Part shown: positions 1-11,346 of the stretch, in pieces | Numbering within the stretch: position 1 is the first letter of the stretch | Layout: each line of letters opens with the position of its first letter | From: Megalobrama amblycephala | Taxonomy: Eukaryota; Chordata; Actinopteri; Cypriniformes; Xenocyprididae | Length of the DNA stretch: 64,000 nt | Assembly (NCBI RefSeq): GCF_018812025.1 | Contig: NC_063046.1 | Span: forward strand, 1,886,171-1,950,170 | Reading direction: 5' to 3' | Notes under the pieces: model-generated | Told to the model about the DNA's origin: nothing | Database searches by the model: none | Seen by the model: the letters and a program-made list of their open reading frames with translations, nothing else | Position numbers and translations under genes: made by a program

Positions 1-940
1 AACACACTCCATTTGGAGATCTGAACTGATAGTCATAAATCATGCAGATTAAGTCGTGAGGCCAAGCAAAGGAAAAGCTTTCCCGCCAACTTTGCACCCA
101 TGTTATTGGCTACCCCACCTCAAGGAGGTGTGTCGGCTTATCTGTCATAAAAGCAAAGACGCACAATTCCGGCTCTCTCTCCCGGCTCTCCCCGATTGTC
201 TCACGAGCCTCTCGTGCACGTTTTTCCCGGACATCTCCGGTGACCACGCGCTGCCATCGCGCTCAGCTTCGGGACCGCCATCTTCCAGCGAAACTCACTC
301 TCAAGTCCTCAGTTCGAACCTTCCCGCGGAACGGAGGAAGCCAACGAACTGCACCAGCGCTAACCTGAAATTCGACACACGCAACCAATGCAAGTATACT
401 GCCGTTTCTCAATCTTAGATGATGAAACTGATTTCCGTGCTGGCCTAGGACTGGTTGTGAGTTTGCTACTTGCCTTCTCTCTTTCCTTCTCTACTTCCAC
501 TCTTGTACATAGGTGTGTATTCTTGTATATATATTTAGATGTATAACCTCTGTATTCGTAGTTTGCATTTATTAAAACGTTATTCACGCTCGATTGTTCT
601 GTTTGTTCTTTCAGCTGAAAACCAAGTCACTTTAACGTTTTTCGATCGCTTTATGCTTTAGTTATTTTCATGGCCAGAAAATAACTCTGTTTATAATATT
701 CTGTGAGGGACTTAGTTTGCTGGACAAACGAACAGTTTCTCTAAATAATTACTAAACCAGAACTAATCATATACGTAATTGATTATAATTCGTTGTAATT
801 GATTCACAATATATGTTTAATTCCCCGTTGGGTCGATATATGAATCATAATTTATTCATAACCTTATGAATTATTATATTCATATTTCATCCATAAATTG
901 ATTAATAACTGTACGAACCGCTACATTCGTTACAACCGCC
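1..940. other. No recognisable gene; unexplained sequence
   Basis: The first ~600 bases are moderately GC-rich with C/T-rich stretches and the rest is AT-rich. A 120-codon open frame at 56-418 has low-complexity Ser/Pro-rich content and no domain I recognise. The C/T-rich tract followed by attaaaa at about 571 could belong to a solo LTR or the 3' end of a retroelement, but I found no paired LTR, primer site or target duplication. It stops where the LINE fragment begins. Confidence 0.4.
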
Positions 941-2150
941 TTCTTCCATCTAAAAAATATATCTAAATTACGACATATGCTCTCAATGACAAATGCGGAA
1001 CAGTTGATTCATGCATTCATGACCTCAAGACTAGATTATTGTAACGCTCTACTGGGTGGTTGTTCTGCTCGGCTTTTAAACAGACTACAGTTGGTCCAAA
1101 ATGCGGCAACTAGAGTTCTTACTAGAACCAGAAAGTATGACCATATTAGCCCAGTTCTGTCAACATTACATTGGCTCCCTATTAAACATCGTATAGATTT
1201 TAAAATCTTGCTACTTACTTATAAAGCACTAAATGGTTTAGCTCCCCAGTACCTAAGTGAGCTCTTAATGCATTATAGTCCTTCACGTTTATTGCGATCT
1301 CAGAATTCAGGCCAGTTGATAATACCCAGAATATCAAAATCAACTGAAGGCGGCAGATCCTTTTCCTATTTAGCACCTAAACTCTGGAACAATCTTCCTA
1401 GCATTGTTCGGGAAGCAGACACACTCTGTCAGTTTAAATCTAGACTAAAAACACATCTCTTTGCTCTTGCATACACATAACACATTATCAATACATTAAC
1501 ATTTTTCAAATCCGTTAAAGGATTGTTACGCTGCAATAATTAGGTCGGCCGGAACCGAGAACATTTCCTATAACACTAGATATACCTGTACGTCAGAATA
1601 AGAATGGCATCTACGCTAATATCTGTCTCTCTGCTTATCCCGAGGTTTTCCGGGTGCTGGATCCAGGCCGTATCCAGAACAGATGGAGAACCTGTGTCTG
1701 GACCTGACTACAACGCAGCCCAGGAGACAATGGGCCTACAGATCCAGTTCTGGCTGCATAGATTTTTAAATCCCCGTATCCGCTTACAAATATATATATA
1801 TAATCTATTTTTAATCTCTATAATAAAAATGTATAATTCAGATTTTGATCTCCATATCCATTTACATATATTATATATATCTTCCAAGGGGTTTTTTCCC
1901 TCCTAGGACTTTTTTCCCACGCTGGGTTTTCTCCTAGGGGGTTTTTTCCACCCCTGGGAGTCAGCCGACATTGGCTTAATGTAGCACCATCTTGTATATG
2001 TTACATATTACCACGCTTGTTTGTACAGCTTATTTTTAACCACTTCCCTCTTTTTTCTGTGCTTCTAATATGTAAAGCTGCTTTGAAACAATTACCAATT
2101 GTAAAAGCGCTATATAAATAAATTTGACTTGACTTGACTTGACCAAGATA
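941..2150 (+). mobile_element. 5'-truncated CR1/L2-type LINE, 3' end with (TTGAC)n tail
   Basis: The fragment contains the C-terminal part of the LINE ORF2 (977-1480), a 3' UTR of about 670 bases, and a tail in which ttgac is repeated several times (2128-2150). The UTR carries the motif aaagctgctttgaaacaatt, which recurs inverted at 48.5 kb and in shorter form at 35.7 kb. Ending in a short tandem repeat rather than poly(A) is typical of CR1/L2 LINEs. It is 5'-truncated just upstream of residues that match 'LKNISKLRHMLS' in the second copy (49541-50287). No target duplication was found. Confidence 0.85.
977..1480 (+). pseudogene. LINE ORF2 C-terminal fragment (post-RT domain)
   Basis: The 167 residues correspond to the region after the reverse transcriptase of CR1/L2-type ORF2. 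They include SRLDYCNALLGG, LVQNAATRVLTRTRKYDHI and LAPKLWNNLP, which are hallmarks of this family in fish. The same residues occur in the minus-strand copy at 49541-50287 with only scattered differences. The catalytic domains (endonuclease and RT) are absent because the insertion is 5'-truncated, so this is not a functional gene. The ATG at 977 is internal to the ancestral ORF. Confidence 0.85.
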
Positions 2151-2579
2151 TGTAACATTATGGCTCCGTATTATTAGAACAATAACTGTACAGAATCTTT
2201 ACTGCCATCCAATGTTCCTTAAAGACAAAGAAATAAAAAAAAATGTTAAAGAAAAACAAACAAAAACAACAAACCGATTATGTTCTATTTATATATCAAT
2301 GTATAATGTTTACATTATCGTATGTGTATAAAAGCACTCACCCAAACTAACAGTGCTTGCTCTGCAACACTTGACAAGTTTGAGATGGGGGAAGGGCGCT
2401 TTGTTTAAAATGTTTGTCACCAAAGCCATTAATCCAGAGGGCGGGAGACTCAAAATATTAGCCTATAAGCTATGCGCATGACAGACCTTTTTGCAATCTT
2501 GGTGCTTTTTGTTAATTTTAACATCCTGATCTGATAATATGAAATAAGCTGACGAAATACACAATTGTTAGACTCTTGT
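2151..2579. other. No gene seen
   Basis: AT-rich sequence without a convincing ORF, RNA or repeat boundary. Confidence 0.4.
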
Positions 2580-4015
2580 TATGAGCATTTGCAGTAAGTT
2601 TCTTTATTTGTTTGCGTTATGGGGATTTGCAGAAGTTCGAATGGGATCAACCCTCCCCCCGCGCGTTTGCCAGCGTCTGCTGTGCGAAGTATGTGTGAAG
2701 TTTTGAATGGAGCAAGGAGGGATTTTTTTAAAAGTCGGAGCGTCGTGTTTTTTTTGTTTTGTTTTGTTTTGTTGGGGGGTTTTTTTGTTTTTGTTTTTTT
2801 AAATCTGCAAGAAATGTTATGAGTTCGGCGTGTGGTAGGAAAAAAAAAGTTTGCACAATAAGCCACTACGCAAATTTGTGTCTAACTAGACCAGCTAAAA
2901 TATATTGTTTGACCAAAAACATCTTATCAATTATTTAAGTAATAAAGACATGTAATAAAGTAATAAATAAATTTAATTAAAACAGAAAGACGTCTATTGC
3001 TTCAGCCTTATTTAAAGGCTGCGGAAACATGAGTTCGTTTGTTATGCAATCCATTCCACACCCGACGTTCTTGGTTTTCTTCCTAATTATTAAATATAGC
3101 CAATTGGTTGATGAAACATTGATTGAAATTAAGATACAATTTCTACAAAACGAAATTCACTTTAAAGAAAGACTTACTATAAAACAAAACTTAATGAAGT
3201 GGTCAAACTTATGTCTGACCCGCTGCATGTCTCCCATCATTGCGCATCCGTCATGCTATTCACTTTTCATAATCAACATTGGTGACATCTTAAAAAAAAT
3301 ATATTAGGCTATAGCCCAATATTTAAATATAAATATGAAACTAAATTGGTTACATTTTTATCCCTCTGGCCAATGAAAGCACCGGCGCGTTCTGATGGAT
3401 TTTCTCCTCATGACAGCTGAAACAACTTAAAACAGGCCTTCCGTCATTTTTGGTGATAGCCTACAGATTGATGCAAGACTACAAATGGTCTACTTTTATT
3501 TTTGTACGCTCACAATAACAACAAAACCTTGTAGGCTACTTTTGAAAAATAAAATAAAAAAAAAACAGGGTGCACTTTCAGCTGTCTCTCTGCGAGAATC
3601 TGAAATGTCCCAAAAGTGAACTTAAACTCAGCGAATAATTGTACCTAAAAAGAAAGAAATATCTCAATTCGATAAGATATAGGTCTGTGTTAAATAAGAG
3701 GCGATCTATCCGCAGGAACGTGTTGTTTCTGAAATCATGGCCAGTGCTATTGCGGCTGTTATCAGTTCTCTTCGCGCTCATGCACACGCGCAGTTTTCAC
3801 ACAGACAATCGAGCGTTTCGTTCTGGTAAAAGCACAAAACAAAATGCACACAACGTGTCCTTGCTCTTGATGTACAATCACTGATGAACACCTTTGGTTT
3901 TAATGAGTAAATTAGCCAAAATATTTATTCCTGCCGGTATTTTAGTCTGCAATATCAAAATCACTAAACGTTACATAGCATATATAGCCTAACAATAACA
4001 ACAATAAAAAAAAAA
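2580..4015 (+). repeat. Dispersed repeat R1, left inverted arm
   Basis: This ~1.4-kb stretch recurs in reverse complement at about 15105-16490 and partly in direct orientation at 19045-19680. The correspondence can be followed through three landmarks: the segment with 'IQFLQNEIHFKERLTIKQN' in one frame (3029-3307), the segment with 'MYLKRKKYLNSIRYRS' (3639 on) and the AT-rich segment near 3960-4010. These frames are only useful as alignment landmarks; they differ by frameshifts between copies and match no family I know. The class is undetermined. Confidence 0.75.
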
Positions 4016-4570
4016 TCAAAAACAATAGCAGTTAATAAGAATTATTGCTCTTAATGCGATCTTAATGCTGGACCGTTCTCATTTCGCTCCGCATATGGAA
4101 CTTTTTTTTTTTTTTTTTGCTAAGAGCAAACCAGAATGAAAATATTATATTTTTAATCCGTGTGTGTGCTCCTAATAAATAAATAAATAAATAAATAAAT
4201 CAATAAATAAATAGGCTATATATGCCTAGTAATGACTGTTTAATGACAATAGCATGCAGTAAGACTTTGTGTAAAGGTCTTTCTTTTAATTTTTGATGCA
4301 TAGACTGTAGCCAAAGACTACCCCACGTTTTGAAATTAACTCTCACTTTAAATTTTCTAATGGTTTTTAAGGATGTTAAAATGTTATATTATAATGTTAT
4401 TGTTGTTTTACTTCGTCGTTTCATCTCCGTTTACAAACCGACATTTTATTATTACAGTCACTTTCCAATCCGTCCCTTTGCGCCACCTGGCGGTAGTTTT
4501 TTACACGCGACTGAATTTCAGTTAACGCAACGGCCCTGCGGCGGCGGTATGCGCGGCGGTAATACACATT
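4016..4570. other. Spacer with poly-T and an (AAAT)n microsatellite
   Basis: The stretch holds a run of about 17 T (from 4102) and a tetranucleotide repeat of the AAAT class at about 4173-4215. It then contains non-coding sequence up to the first TCTA array. I see no gene. Confidence 0.55.
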
Positions 4571-4617
4571 TTGGTTGTCCACCTACTGTATCTAAATCTA
4601 TCTATCTATTAAACTAA

Positions 4618-4658
<41 letters not shown>

Positions 4659-4740
4659 CTAAATCTATCTATCTATCTATCTAAATCTAACTCTATCAAA
4701 CTAAATCTATCTATCTATCTATCTATGTATCTATCTATCT
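4571..4740. repeat. (TCTA)n microsatellite
   Basis: Tandem TCTA repeats are interrupted by 'aaact' and 'aaatc' spacers. The same type of array bounds every block of the 140-bp minisatellite in this window. Confidence 0.9.
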
Positions 4741-5535
4741 TCAAATCTGAACATCGTACAGACATGGAGGTTGGTTTATATTGTCAAGCAGCCGTTGGAG
4801 TATCATCATTGGTAGCTGCCAAGCCACTCCCTAGCAACCAAACAGAGTACCCTAGCAACCGTTTTGCAAGATCTATATCTCTGCATCAGAACATCGTACA
4901 GACATGGGGTTTTGTTTATGTTGTTAAGCAGCCTTTGGAGAATCATCATTGGTAGCTGCCAAGCCACTCCCTAGCAACCAAACAGAGTACCCTAGCAACC
5001 GTTTTGCAAGATCTATATCTCTGCATCAAAACATCGTACAGACATGGGGTTTGGTTTATATTGTCAAGCAGCCTTTGGAGAATCATCATTGGTAGCTGCC
5101 AAGCCACTCCCTAGCAACCAAACAGTACCCTAGCAACCGTTTTGCAAGATCTATATCTCTGCATCAAAACATCGTACAGACATGGGGTTTGGTTTATATT
5201 GTCAAGTAGCCTTTGGAGTATCATCATTGGTAGTTGCCAAGCCACTCCCTAACAACCAAACAGTACCCTAGCAACCGTTTTGCAAAATCTATATCTCTGC
5301 ATCAGAACATCGTAAAAACATGTGGGTTGGTTTCTATTGTCATGTAGCCTTTGGATTATCATCACTGGTAGCTGCCAAGCCACTCCCTAGCAACCAAACA
5401 GAGTACCCTAGCAACCATTTTGCAAAATCTATATCTCTGCATCAGAACATCGTAGAGACATGGCAGTTGGCTCTTTTGACTCATGCTAGCAATCTGGACT
5501 TCCAACATGCTACACATGCTAGCAATGAATAGCTA
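4741..5535 (+). repeat. 140-bp minisatellite, array 1 (about 6 units)
   Basis: The unit runs from 'catcagaacatcgta.agacatgg' through 'ccaagccactccctagcaac' to 'gcaagatctatatct'. Successive 'gacatgg' anchors lie about 140 bases apart, near 4761, 4900, 5040, 5179, 5316 and 5457. Some units lack three bases in 'aacagagtaccc'. Each unit is open in one frame, so short ORFs appear, but these are products of the repeat and not genes. A second array with the same orientation lies at 13786-14870. Confidence 0.9.
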
Positions 5536-5617
5536 CGTGCTAATATTGATTAGCTAAGTGCTAAAGTAGGCTAAGAACATGCTAATAACTCTATAAAAAC
5601 TCCATAGTAACCATCTG

Positions 5618-5690
5618 TGACAACTATCTATCTATCTATCTATCTATCTATGTATCTATCTAACTAAATCTATCTATCTATCAAACTAAA
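5618..5690. repeat. (TCTA)n microsatellite
   Basis: TCTA repeats with the same interspersed spacers follow array 1. Confidence 0.85.
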
Positions 5691-5821
5691 TCTATCTAAA
5701 CTACTAAACTTAAACTTTCAAACTGAAAACTTTCAAACTTTAAACTTTTAAAACTATTTCAAACTTTCTGGACTGGCTTTTTCAAGCCAACTTAAAGTTT
5801 GTCTTCAAACTTTTTTATCTA
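5691..5821 (+). repeat. aaacttt-rich simple sequence flanking the minisatellite
   Basis: Short imperfect repeats of 'aaactttcaaact' are followed by a 'ctttttcaagcca.cttaaagtttg' segment. The same sequence follows the second array (14926-15090) in the same orientation, so minisatellite, TCTA and this segment form one composite repeat. The DIRS element is inserted directly after it. Confidence 0.75.
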
Positions 5822-6050
5822 GTTCCCTTTCGATACTTCACTCGTACTGCGTATGGGGAAAGGTCTCCTTTTTCCCCGTTACTGAAGCCTTTTTCAATAA
5901 CGCAGTGTAACTGCATCATCATTGGTTCACTCATAGACAAGTTGTTGAACCAATGACGGCGCGGAATAGCTGCGCGACCTATGACGACAGAGCGCGCGAA
6001 TATTCCCGCCGAAATGGGCAGGGTTTAGGGCTATATAAGCGGGCATTTTC
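5822..6050 (+). repeat. DIRS left inverted terminal repeat
   Basis: The sequence reads inward from GTT and matches the reverse complement of 11347-11545 over about 200 bases. The outermost ~30 bases are left-specific and are matched only by the internal complementary region. Confidence 0.88.
5922..6040 (+). promoter_or_regulatory. Promoter within DIRS left ITR: CCAAT inverted pair and TATA box
   Basis: A TATATAA box lies at 6032-6038. Upstream, 'cattggttca' (about 5920) and 'tgaaccaatg' (about 5946) form an inverted pair of CCAAT elements. The gag start is about 360 bases downstream. Because the ITR is inverted at the other end, the right ITR carries the same box facing inward on the minus strand. 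Confidence 0.55.
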
Positions 6051-6399
6051 TCGCTCAGTTCTCTCTCCTTTAGCGACGACTTCCTCGCTGATCTCCGGCT
6101 GAAGCCTTTGCCGCCTGGAAGAAGCTCGCCTGGAAAGAAGCTCGCCTGGAAAGAAGCTCTCGCCGCCGTCGAAGAGGCTCCCGCAGCGGACTGCTGAGCT
6201 CGCCGAGGAAGAAGCGCCCGCTGCCCGCTTCCCGCTTCCGGCCGCCTGCTAGCCCGTCTCCTGCCGCCATCCGGCGCACCTAAAAGAGCGATTTTCCCGC
6301 GGTTTATTGCCGCTCTAAAAGAGCTTTCCAACGGCGGTTTTCACTGCTCTAGCGGTGAGCCCCTCAAACGCCGTTTTCACGGCGGCGGCGTTGTTACAA

Positions 6400-7884
6400 A
6401 TGCCGCGCCACTCGTGTGGCACATGCAGAGCTCCTCTGCATGATGACAACGGTCACGGTGAGTGCGTCGGCTGCCTGGGCAGACCCCATGCAGAGGCCGC
6501 GCTCACCGGAACCTCGTGTTCTCACTGTGAGAACATGAGTCTTGCCTCTCTGTGCTCGCGGATCGCCTTCTTCAGTGAAGGCGATCTCGCCGCTCGCGCC
6601 CTCCCGTCTTCTTCCTCCCGCGAGCTGGCTAGGAAGAGACGGCGGGTTAGAGCGGCCCAGTGCACGGAGTTGGATGACGTCACGCCGGCTTCCCCGCGTG
6701 CCTCACCCTCTCCCCCGAGAGAGCAGTCCCCCGTCCTGTTCTCCCGCCCTGAGCTGCGTCCCTCGGCAGATGTGAGCGACCTCATCTCTTTTGGCGGTTC
6801 TGAGGACGAGCCGCTTGATGACGTCATGTCTCTCGCGGCCTCTGAATCCGAAGGTTGGGCCGGTGATTCTGACCCCGCCCGCCTTCCCTCGCTGGAGCCC
6901 ATTGACTGCAAGCCGGGTATGGATGCCGAGCTCTTCCGCATCCTTTCGAAAGCAGTAGAGGTTTTGGACCTCGAATGGGCTCCGCCAGAGGAGCCATCAC
7001 GGAGCAGGCTCGATGAGTGGTTCCTGCCGGGTTCCCGCCAGGCCCCTTGTCAACGCACCGCACCGTTTTTCCCAGAGGTTCACAACGAGCTGACGAAGTC
7101 ATGGCGTGCCCCGTATTCTGCCCGCCTATGTACTACGCATTATTCAGCTCTCACCTCTGTGGATGGCTCTGAAGAGAAGGGTTACGAGCATTTACCGCCC
7201 CTGGACGAAGCGGTGGTGGCTCACCTCTGTCCCCCCACGGCTGTGGGTTGGAAAACTAAGAGGGCCCTTCCATCCAAGCCCTGCAGGACCACTTCTGCCC
7301 TGGCTGGCAGAGCATATACGTCCGCGGGCCAGGCTGCCTCAGCGCTGCACGCCATGGCTATTCTCCAGGTGTTTCAAGCGAAGCTCCTCCGTTCTCTGGA
7401 TGAGTCCAGCGTCGATGCACCTGCCTTCTGTGACCTCCGCAGCGCCACTGACTTAGCCCTGCGTGCCACAAAGGCCACAGCTCAGGCCATTGGACGATTC
7501 ATGGCCAGCCTGGTCGTGCTTGAGCGCCATTTGTGGCTCAACCTGACCGAGATTAAGGAGATGGACAAGACGGCCTTTTTGGATGCCCCGGTCTCTCCTT
7601 CTGGTCTCTTCGGACCAGCAGTAGAGGGCTTTACGGAGCGTTTTACTGCAGCATAAAAGTCGTCTCAGGCTATGCGACACTTCCTGCCTAAACGCCCTAG
7701 CTCCACGTCTGCTTCCAGCCGCCCCAAGTCTGCGCCGGCTCAGCAGAACAAAACTGCCCCCTCTACCTCTCAGGCAGCACCACCCAAGGAACAGCGCCAT
7801 CGTAAGCGCTCCTCCTTCCCGAGGCAACATCAGGGACCCCGGCCTAAGATTACGCTGGACCCGACGCCTCCTAAGCCCTCCTGA
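6400..7884 (+). pseudogene. DIRS gag-like gene, broken by a stop codon
   Basis: The protein starts MPRHSCGTCRAPL and has paired cysteines (CGTC, CVGC, CSHC) that resemble a small zinc-binding module. A Ser/Arg/Glu-rich middle and an Ala/Leu-rich helical region follow. I chose the ATG at 6400 because the related copy at 44792 starts at the same residue and has a stop just upstream there; an in-frame ATG at 6355 exists here only. A TAA at 7654-7656 interrupts the frame. The same frame then continues into a basic Pro/Ser/Lys-rich tail (7672-7884), which looks like the true C-terminus. Confidence 0.75.
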
Positions 7885-8160
7885 TATTTCAGGAAGGAAG
7901 AGGATGGGGCAAAGTCTCGCCACGGCTGGACCACCCCAAAAGCTCTTTCGTTCCACCCCCCTCCGCCTCGTTCAGCTCCGGGCGTGGGAGATATGTTCAG
8001 TGTTGTACTAACTGGGCCCAGTGCTGCGTCCATGCAAAATGCTATTCTTATGGCGAACACTATGAATATTCTACCTTCTCTAAGAAAGAGCGAAGTTCCT
8101 CTTCCACTCTCTCCGGTGCACGGGCCCCCGATTGGCGGCCCGTCACCCGATACCATTCAG
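7885..8160. other. DIRS junction between gag and RT
   Basis: GC-rich internal element sequence. One frame is open from 7984 and runs into the RT N-terminal region, but the segment itself matches no domain I recognise. Confidence 0.45.
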
Positions 8161-10040
8161 CCCCTTGTCACGCGGGCCGAGGCCTGGCGGGCCATCCCCG
8201 GAGTGTCAAGCTGGGTTCTGGGAACCATAAGTCGAGGCTACTCGCTTCAGTTCGCCGAAGGCCCCCGCGCTTCAGCGGGGTGCTTCAGACTTCAGTCAAC
8301 ACGGACGACGTTCATGTCCTCCGAGCCGAAGTCACGTCTCTTCTGAGGAAAGGAGCTATAGAAATATAAGTCTCCGCCTCAGAGAGCAATTCGGGGTTCT
8401 ACAGCCGTTATTTTCTAGTTCCCAAAAAAGATGGCGGTCTCAGACCCATCTTAGATCTCAGGCTCTTGAACCTCTCCCTCATGAGACGGAAGTTCAAGAT
8501 GCTAACGCTGAAGCAGATCCTCGCGCAGGTTTGCCCCGGGGACTGGTTCTGCTCGCTGGACCTGAAAGATGCATACTTTCACATCCAGATAGCCCCCCAT
8601 CACAGGCGATTCTTGAGATTCGCGTTCGAGGGTGTGGCTTACCAATATACGGTCCTTCCATTCGGACTGTCCCTAGCTCCTCACACTTTTACCAAGTGCA
8701 TGAACGCGGCGCTTTCCCCACTGAGACAGATGGGAATCCGGGTTCTCAATTACCTCGACGACTGGCTCATCCTAGCCCAGTCACGAGCCGAGCTGGAGCA
8801 TCACAGATCCGTGTTACTCAGCCACTTGGAGTGCCTGGGTCTCAGGGTCAACTTTGCCAAGAGCTCACTGCTCCCCAGCTAGCGTATAACGTTCCTGGGT
8901 GCAGTTTTCGACTCAGTCCGTATGACGGCTGTAGTATCTCCAGAGCGCGCTCTGGCCATTCAGCAGCTCGCGGCATCGGTCAGGAACAGAGCCTATTTCC
9001 CTCTGAAGTTTTTCCAGAGGATGCTAGGGCTGATGGTTTCCGCCTCCCCGGTTCTGCAGCTCGGCCTTCTTCGGATGCGGCCTCTGCAGTACTGGTTGAA
9101 GTTCCGGGTCCCTCCTCACGCCTGGCGGCATGGCCGCCTGCGTCTCAGGGTCAATCAGGCCTGTTTGGCAGCTCTGAAACCCTGGATGAACCCTGTATGG
9201 TTCAGCCAAGGGGTACCCCTACAGGCGGTGTCCAGAAGGACGGTGCTCTCAACGGATGCGTCCAACACAGGTTGGGGCGCTCTTTGCGAGGGCAGACCGG
9301 CCTTCGGCTCGTGGTCTCACGAGGAATGCCATCTGCACATCAACTGCCTCGAGATGTTGGCAGTGATTCGAGCCCTTCATGCATTCCAGGCACACCTGAC
9401 AGGGCGCCACGTCTTAGTCCAGTTGGACAGCATGACAGTGGTGTCATACATAAATCACCAGGGCGGTCTTTCGTTCAGCCGCTTATGCGCTCTGGCGAAG
9501 CGTCTTCTGGAATGGGCATCACCGAGGTTTCAGTCGCTCAGGGCGACTCACATACCCGGGAGAACAAACTTGGGAGCAGACATGCTATCTCGGAGCAATG
9601 TCCCCTCAGACGAGTGGATGCTCCACCCCCAGACGGTTCTCATGATCTGGGAGTTCTTCGGAAAGGCAGAGGTAGACCTCTTCCCTTCAGAAGGCAACTC
9701 TCACTGCCCAATTTATTTCTCGAAGGAGGAAGATGCGCTGGCCCATGTCTGGCCCAGCACCCTCCTTTACGCTTTTCCCCCGATCGCTCTGATCCCACAG
9801 GTCATCAGACGAATCAGGGAAGACAAGCACAGAGTCCTCCTGGTGGCCCCGCTCTGGAGGAGACAAGTTTGGTCCTCAGAGCTGTTCAGGCTTTCCACAA
9901 AAGCTCCGTGGCCGATCCCCCTGAGACGGGACCTCCTCTCTCAGGCGAACAGGACGATTTGGCATCCCCAGCCAGAACTCTGGGCTCTGCACCTCTGGTC
10001 CCTCGACGGGAGCCTGCTAACCTCCCCGGGGACGTGCTGA
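8161..10040 (+). pseudogene. DIRS reverse transcriptase-RNase H, frameshifted and with two stops
   Basis: The RT would copy element RNA and the RNase H would remove the template. The N-terminal part 'TRAEAWRAIPGVSSWVL' lies in frame 1 (7984-8346) and shifts to frame 3 near 8255-8265. Frame 3 has a TAA at 8367-8369 and a TAG at 8880-8882. Visible motifs are LVPKKDGGLRPILDLR, the A-motif LDLKDAYFHI, LPFGLSLAP, and the catalytic YLDD of the polymerase. The RNase H follows after 8922 with STDASNTGWGA, INCLEMLAV and the region HIPGRTNLGADMLSR. The 3' third overlaps the recombinase frame. Confidence 0.88.
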
Positions 10041-11008
10041 ATACCATTTCTCAGGCAAGAGCTCCGTCCACGAGACGCCTCTACGCCCAGAAATGGTCGG
10101 TCTTTGTTGACTGGTGTTCTACACGCAACATAGACCCAGTGGAGTGTGACGTATCTCCGATACTGTCTTTTCTCCAGGAGCGTTTGAATCTGGGTCGCAC
10201 CCCTTTAACGCTCAAAGTTTACGTAGCAGCCATTGCAGCGTTTCACGCTCCTATCGCTGGCCAGTCAGTGGGACGAAACAACCTCGTGGTGCGTTTCTTG
10301 AGAGGTTCTAGGCGATTAAATCCTCCTCGTCCTCTCACTGTTCCCACCTGGGACCTCTCTTTGGTCCTCAGAGCTCTTAAAGGGCCTCCCTTTGAGCCAC
10401 TGCGTTCAGCTGACCTCAGGCCCCTGACACTCAAAACCGCTCTGCTACTTGCACTAGCATCGGTTAAGCGAGTTGGTGACTTGCAGGCCCTCTCCGTGAG
10501 CCCTGCATGCCTTGAGTTCGGGCCCAACGACTCCAAAGTCGTTTTGAAACCTAGGCATGGCTATGTCCCTAAGGTGCTCTCGACTCCATTCAGAGCACAG
10601 GTTATTTCCCTCTCAGCACTTCCTCCCTCGTCGGACGAGCAAGAGTTGGAACTACTCTGCCCTGTCAGGGCATTAAGGACCTACGTTGATCGATCACAGC
10701 CTTTTCGGCAATCTGATCAGCTCTTTATCTGCTTTGGTGGCCGCACAAAGGGGTCTTCGGTCTCAAAGCAACGTCTTTCGCGTTGGATAGTCGACGCTAT
10801 TGCTCTTTGTTACTCCTCTATGGGCCTCGACTGCCCCATAGGAGTTAGAGCTCACTCTACTAGAGGAATGACTTCCTCTTGGGCCTGGTCTAGTGGAGTT
10901 TCGATTAAAGACATCTGTGAGGCGGCCGGCTGGTCCTCGCCGTCCACTTTTGTCAGATTTTATCATTTGGACGTCCCGACCTTACAAGCTCGGGTCCTCT
11001 CGGTATGA
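9923..11008 (+). CDS. DIRS tyrosine recombinase (intact frame)
   Basis: This is the integrase of DIRS elements and acts on circular DNA copies. The frame is open from 8531, but only from about here does it read as recombinase and not as a shadow of RT-RNase H. An N-terminal SAM-like core-binding region (TRRLYAQKWSVFVDWC) is followed by the catalytic domain: box A Arg in SVKRVGDLQ, the HSTRG pair (His 10853-10855, Arg 10862-10864) and the nucleophile Tyr codon at 10961-10963 in FVRFYHLD. No ATG precedes the domain closely, so the start is uncertain; initiation may use frameshifting or a more upstream codon. Confidence 0.85.
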   Translation, partial: ETGPPLSGEQDDLASPARTLGSAPLVPRREPANLPGDVLNTISQARAPSTRRLYAQKWSVFVDWCSTRNIDPVECDVSPILSFLQERLNLGRTPLTLKVYVAAIAAFHAPIAGQSVGRNNLVVRFLRGSRRLNPPRPLTVPTWDLSLVLRALKGPPFEPLRSADLRPLTLKTALLLALASVKRVGDLQALSVSPACLEFGPNDSKVVLKPRHGYVPKVLSTPFRAQVISLSALPPSSDEQELELLCPVRALRTYVDRSQPFRQSDQLFICFGGRTKGSSVSKQRLSRWIVDAIALCYSSMGLDCPIGVRAHSTRGMTSSWAWSSGVSIKDICEAAGWSSPSTFVRFYHLDVPTLQARVLSV

Positions 11009-11164
11009 TCCAGCGGCCTCTATCGAGCTCCGCTTCATGCCACTCTGGGAGTTAACTCCCTTTTTGTAGTGTAACTAGGGTTCGACGGCTCCGGCCTTCT
11101 CACTTGTCCTCTGGTTCCCTCACGGTGCCCAAGACAAGTCCAGTCGTTCCCTGCCGTGGCACGG

Positions 11165-11278
11165 CGCAGTTGAATTCGTTCCCCATACGCAGTACGAGTG
11201 AAGTATCGAAAGGGAACGTACTCGGTTACTAACGTAACCTCGGTTCCCTGAGATACGGAACGAGTACTGCGTTACATG
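11165..11278 (+). repeat. DIRS internal complementary region (ICR)
   Basis: The left half (to about 11218) is the reverse complement of the outer end of the left ITR (5822 on). The right half (from about 11216) is the reverse complement of the outer end of the right ITR. They share 'aac', the complement of the terminal GTT. In the family the ICR is thought to template repair of the ends when the circular copy forms. Confidence 0.88.
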
Positions 11279-11346
11279 CCGTGCCACAAGGCTGCGGCTT
11301 CAGTGTCGTCGCTTCAGTCGAATGACCTGAAATCCTATGGCGAAAC

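Noticed and set aside
56..418. 120-codon ORF at the window start as a gene
   Set aside because: Low-complexity Ser/Pro product without splice context or homology that I recognise.
3029..3884. Repeat R1 ORFs as genes
   Set aside because: The frames are present in three copies but truncated differently in each, and match no family; used only as alignment landmarks.
4741..5535. Regular repeats with spacers resembling a CRISPR array
   Set aside because: The 140-bp units are continuous, without unique spacers, and the DNA is clearly eukaryotic; it is a minisatellite.
6522..7956. Antisense ORFs under the DIRS gag region
   Set aside because: Shadows caused by GC-rich codon composition; no domain.
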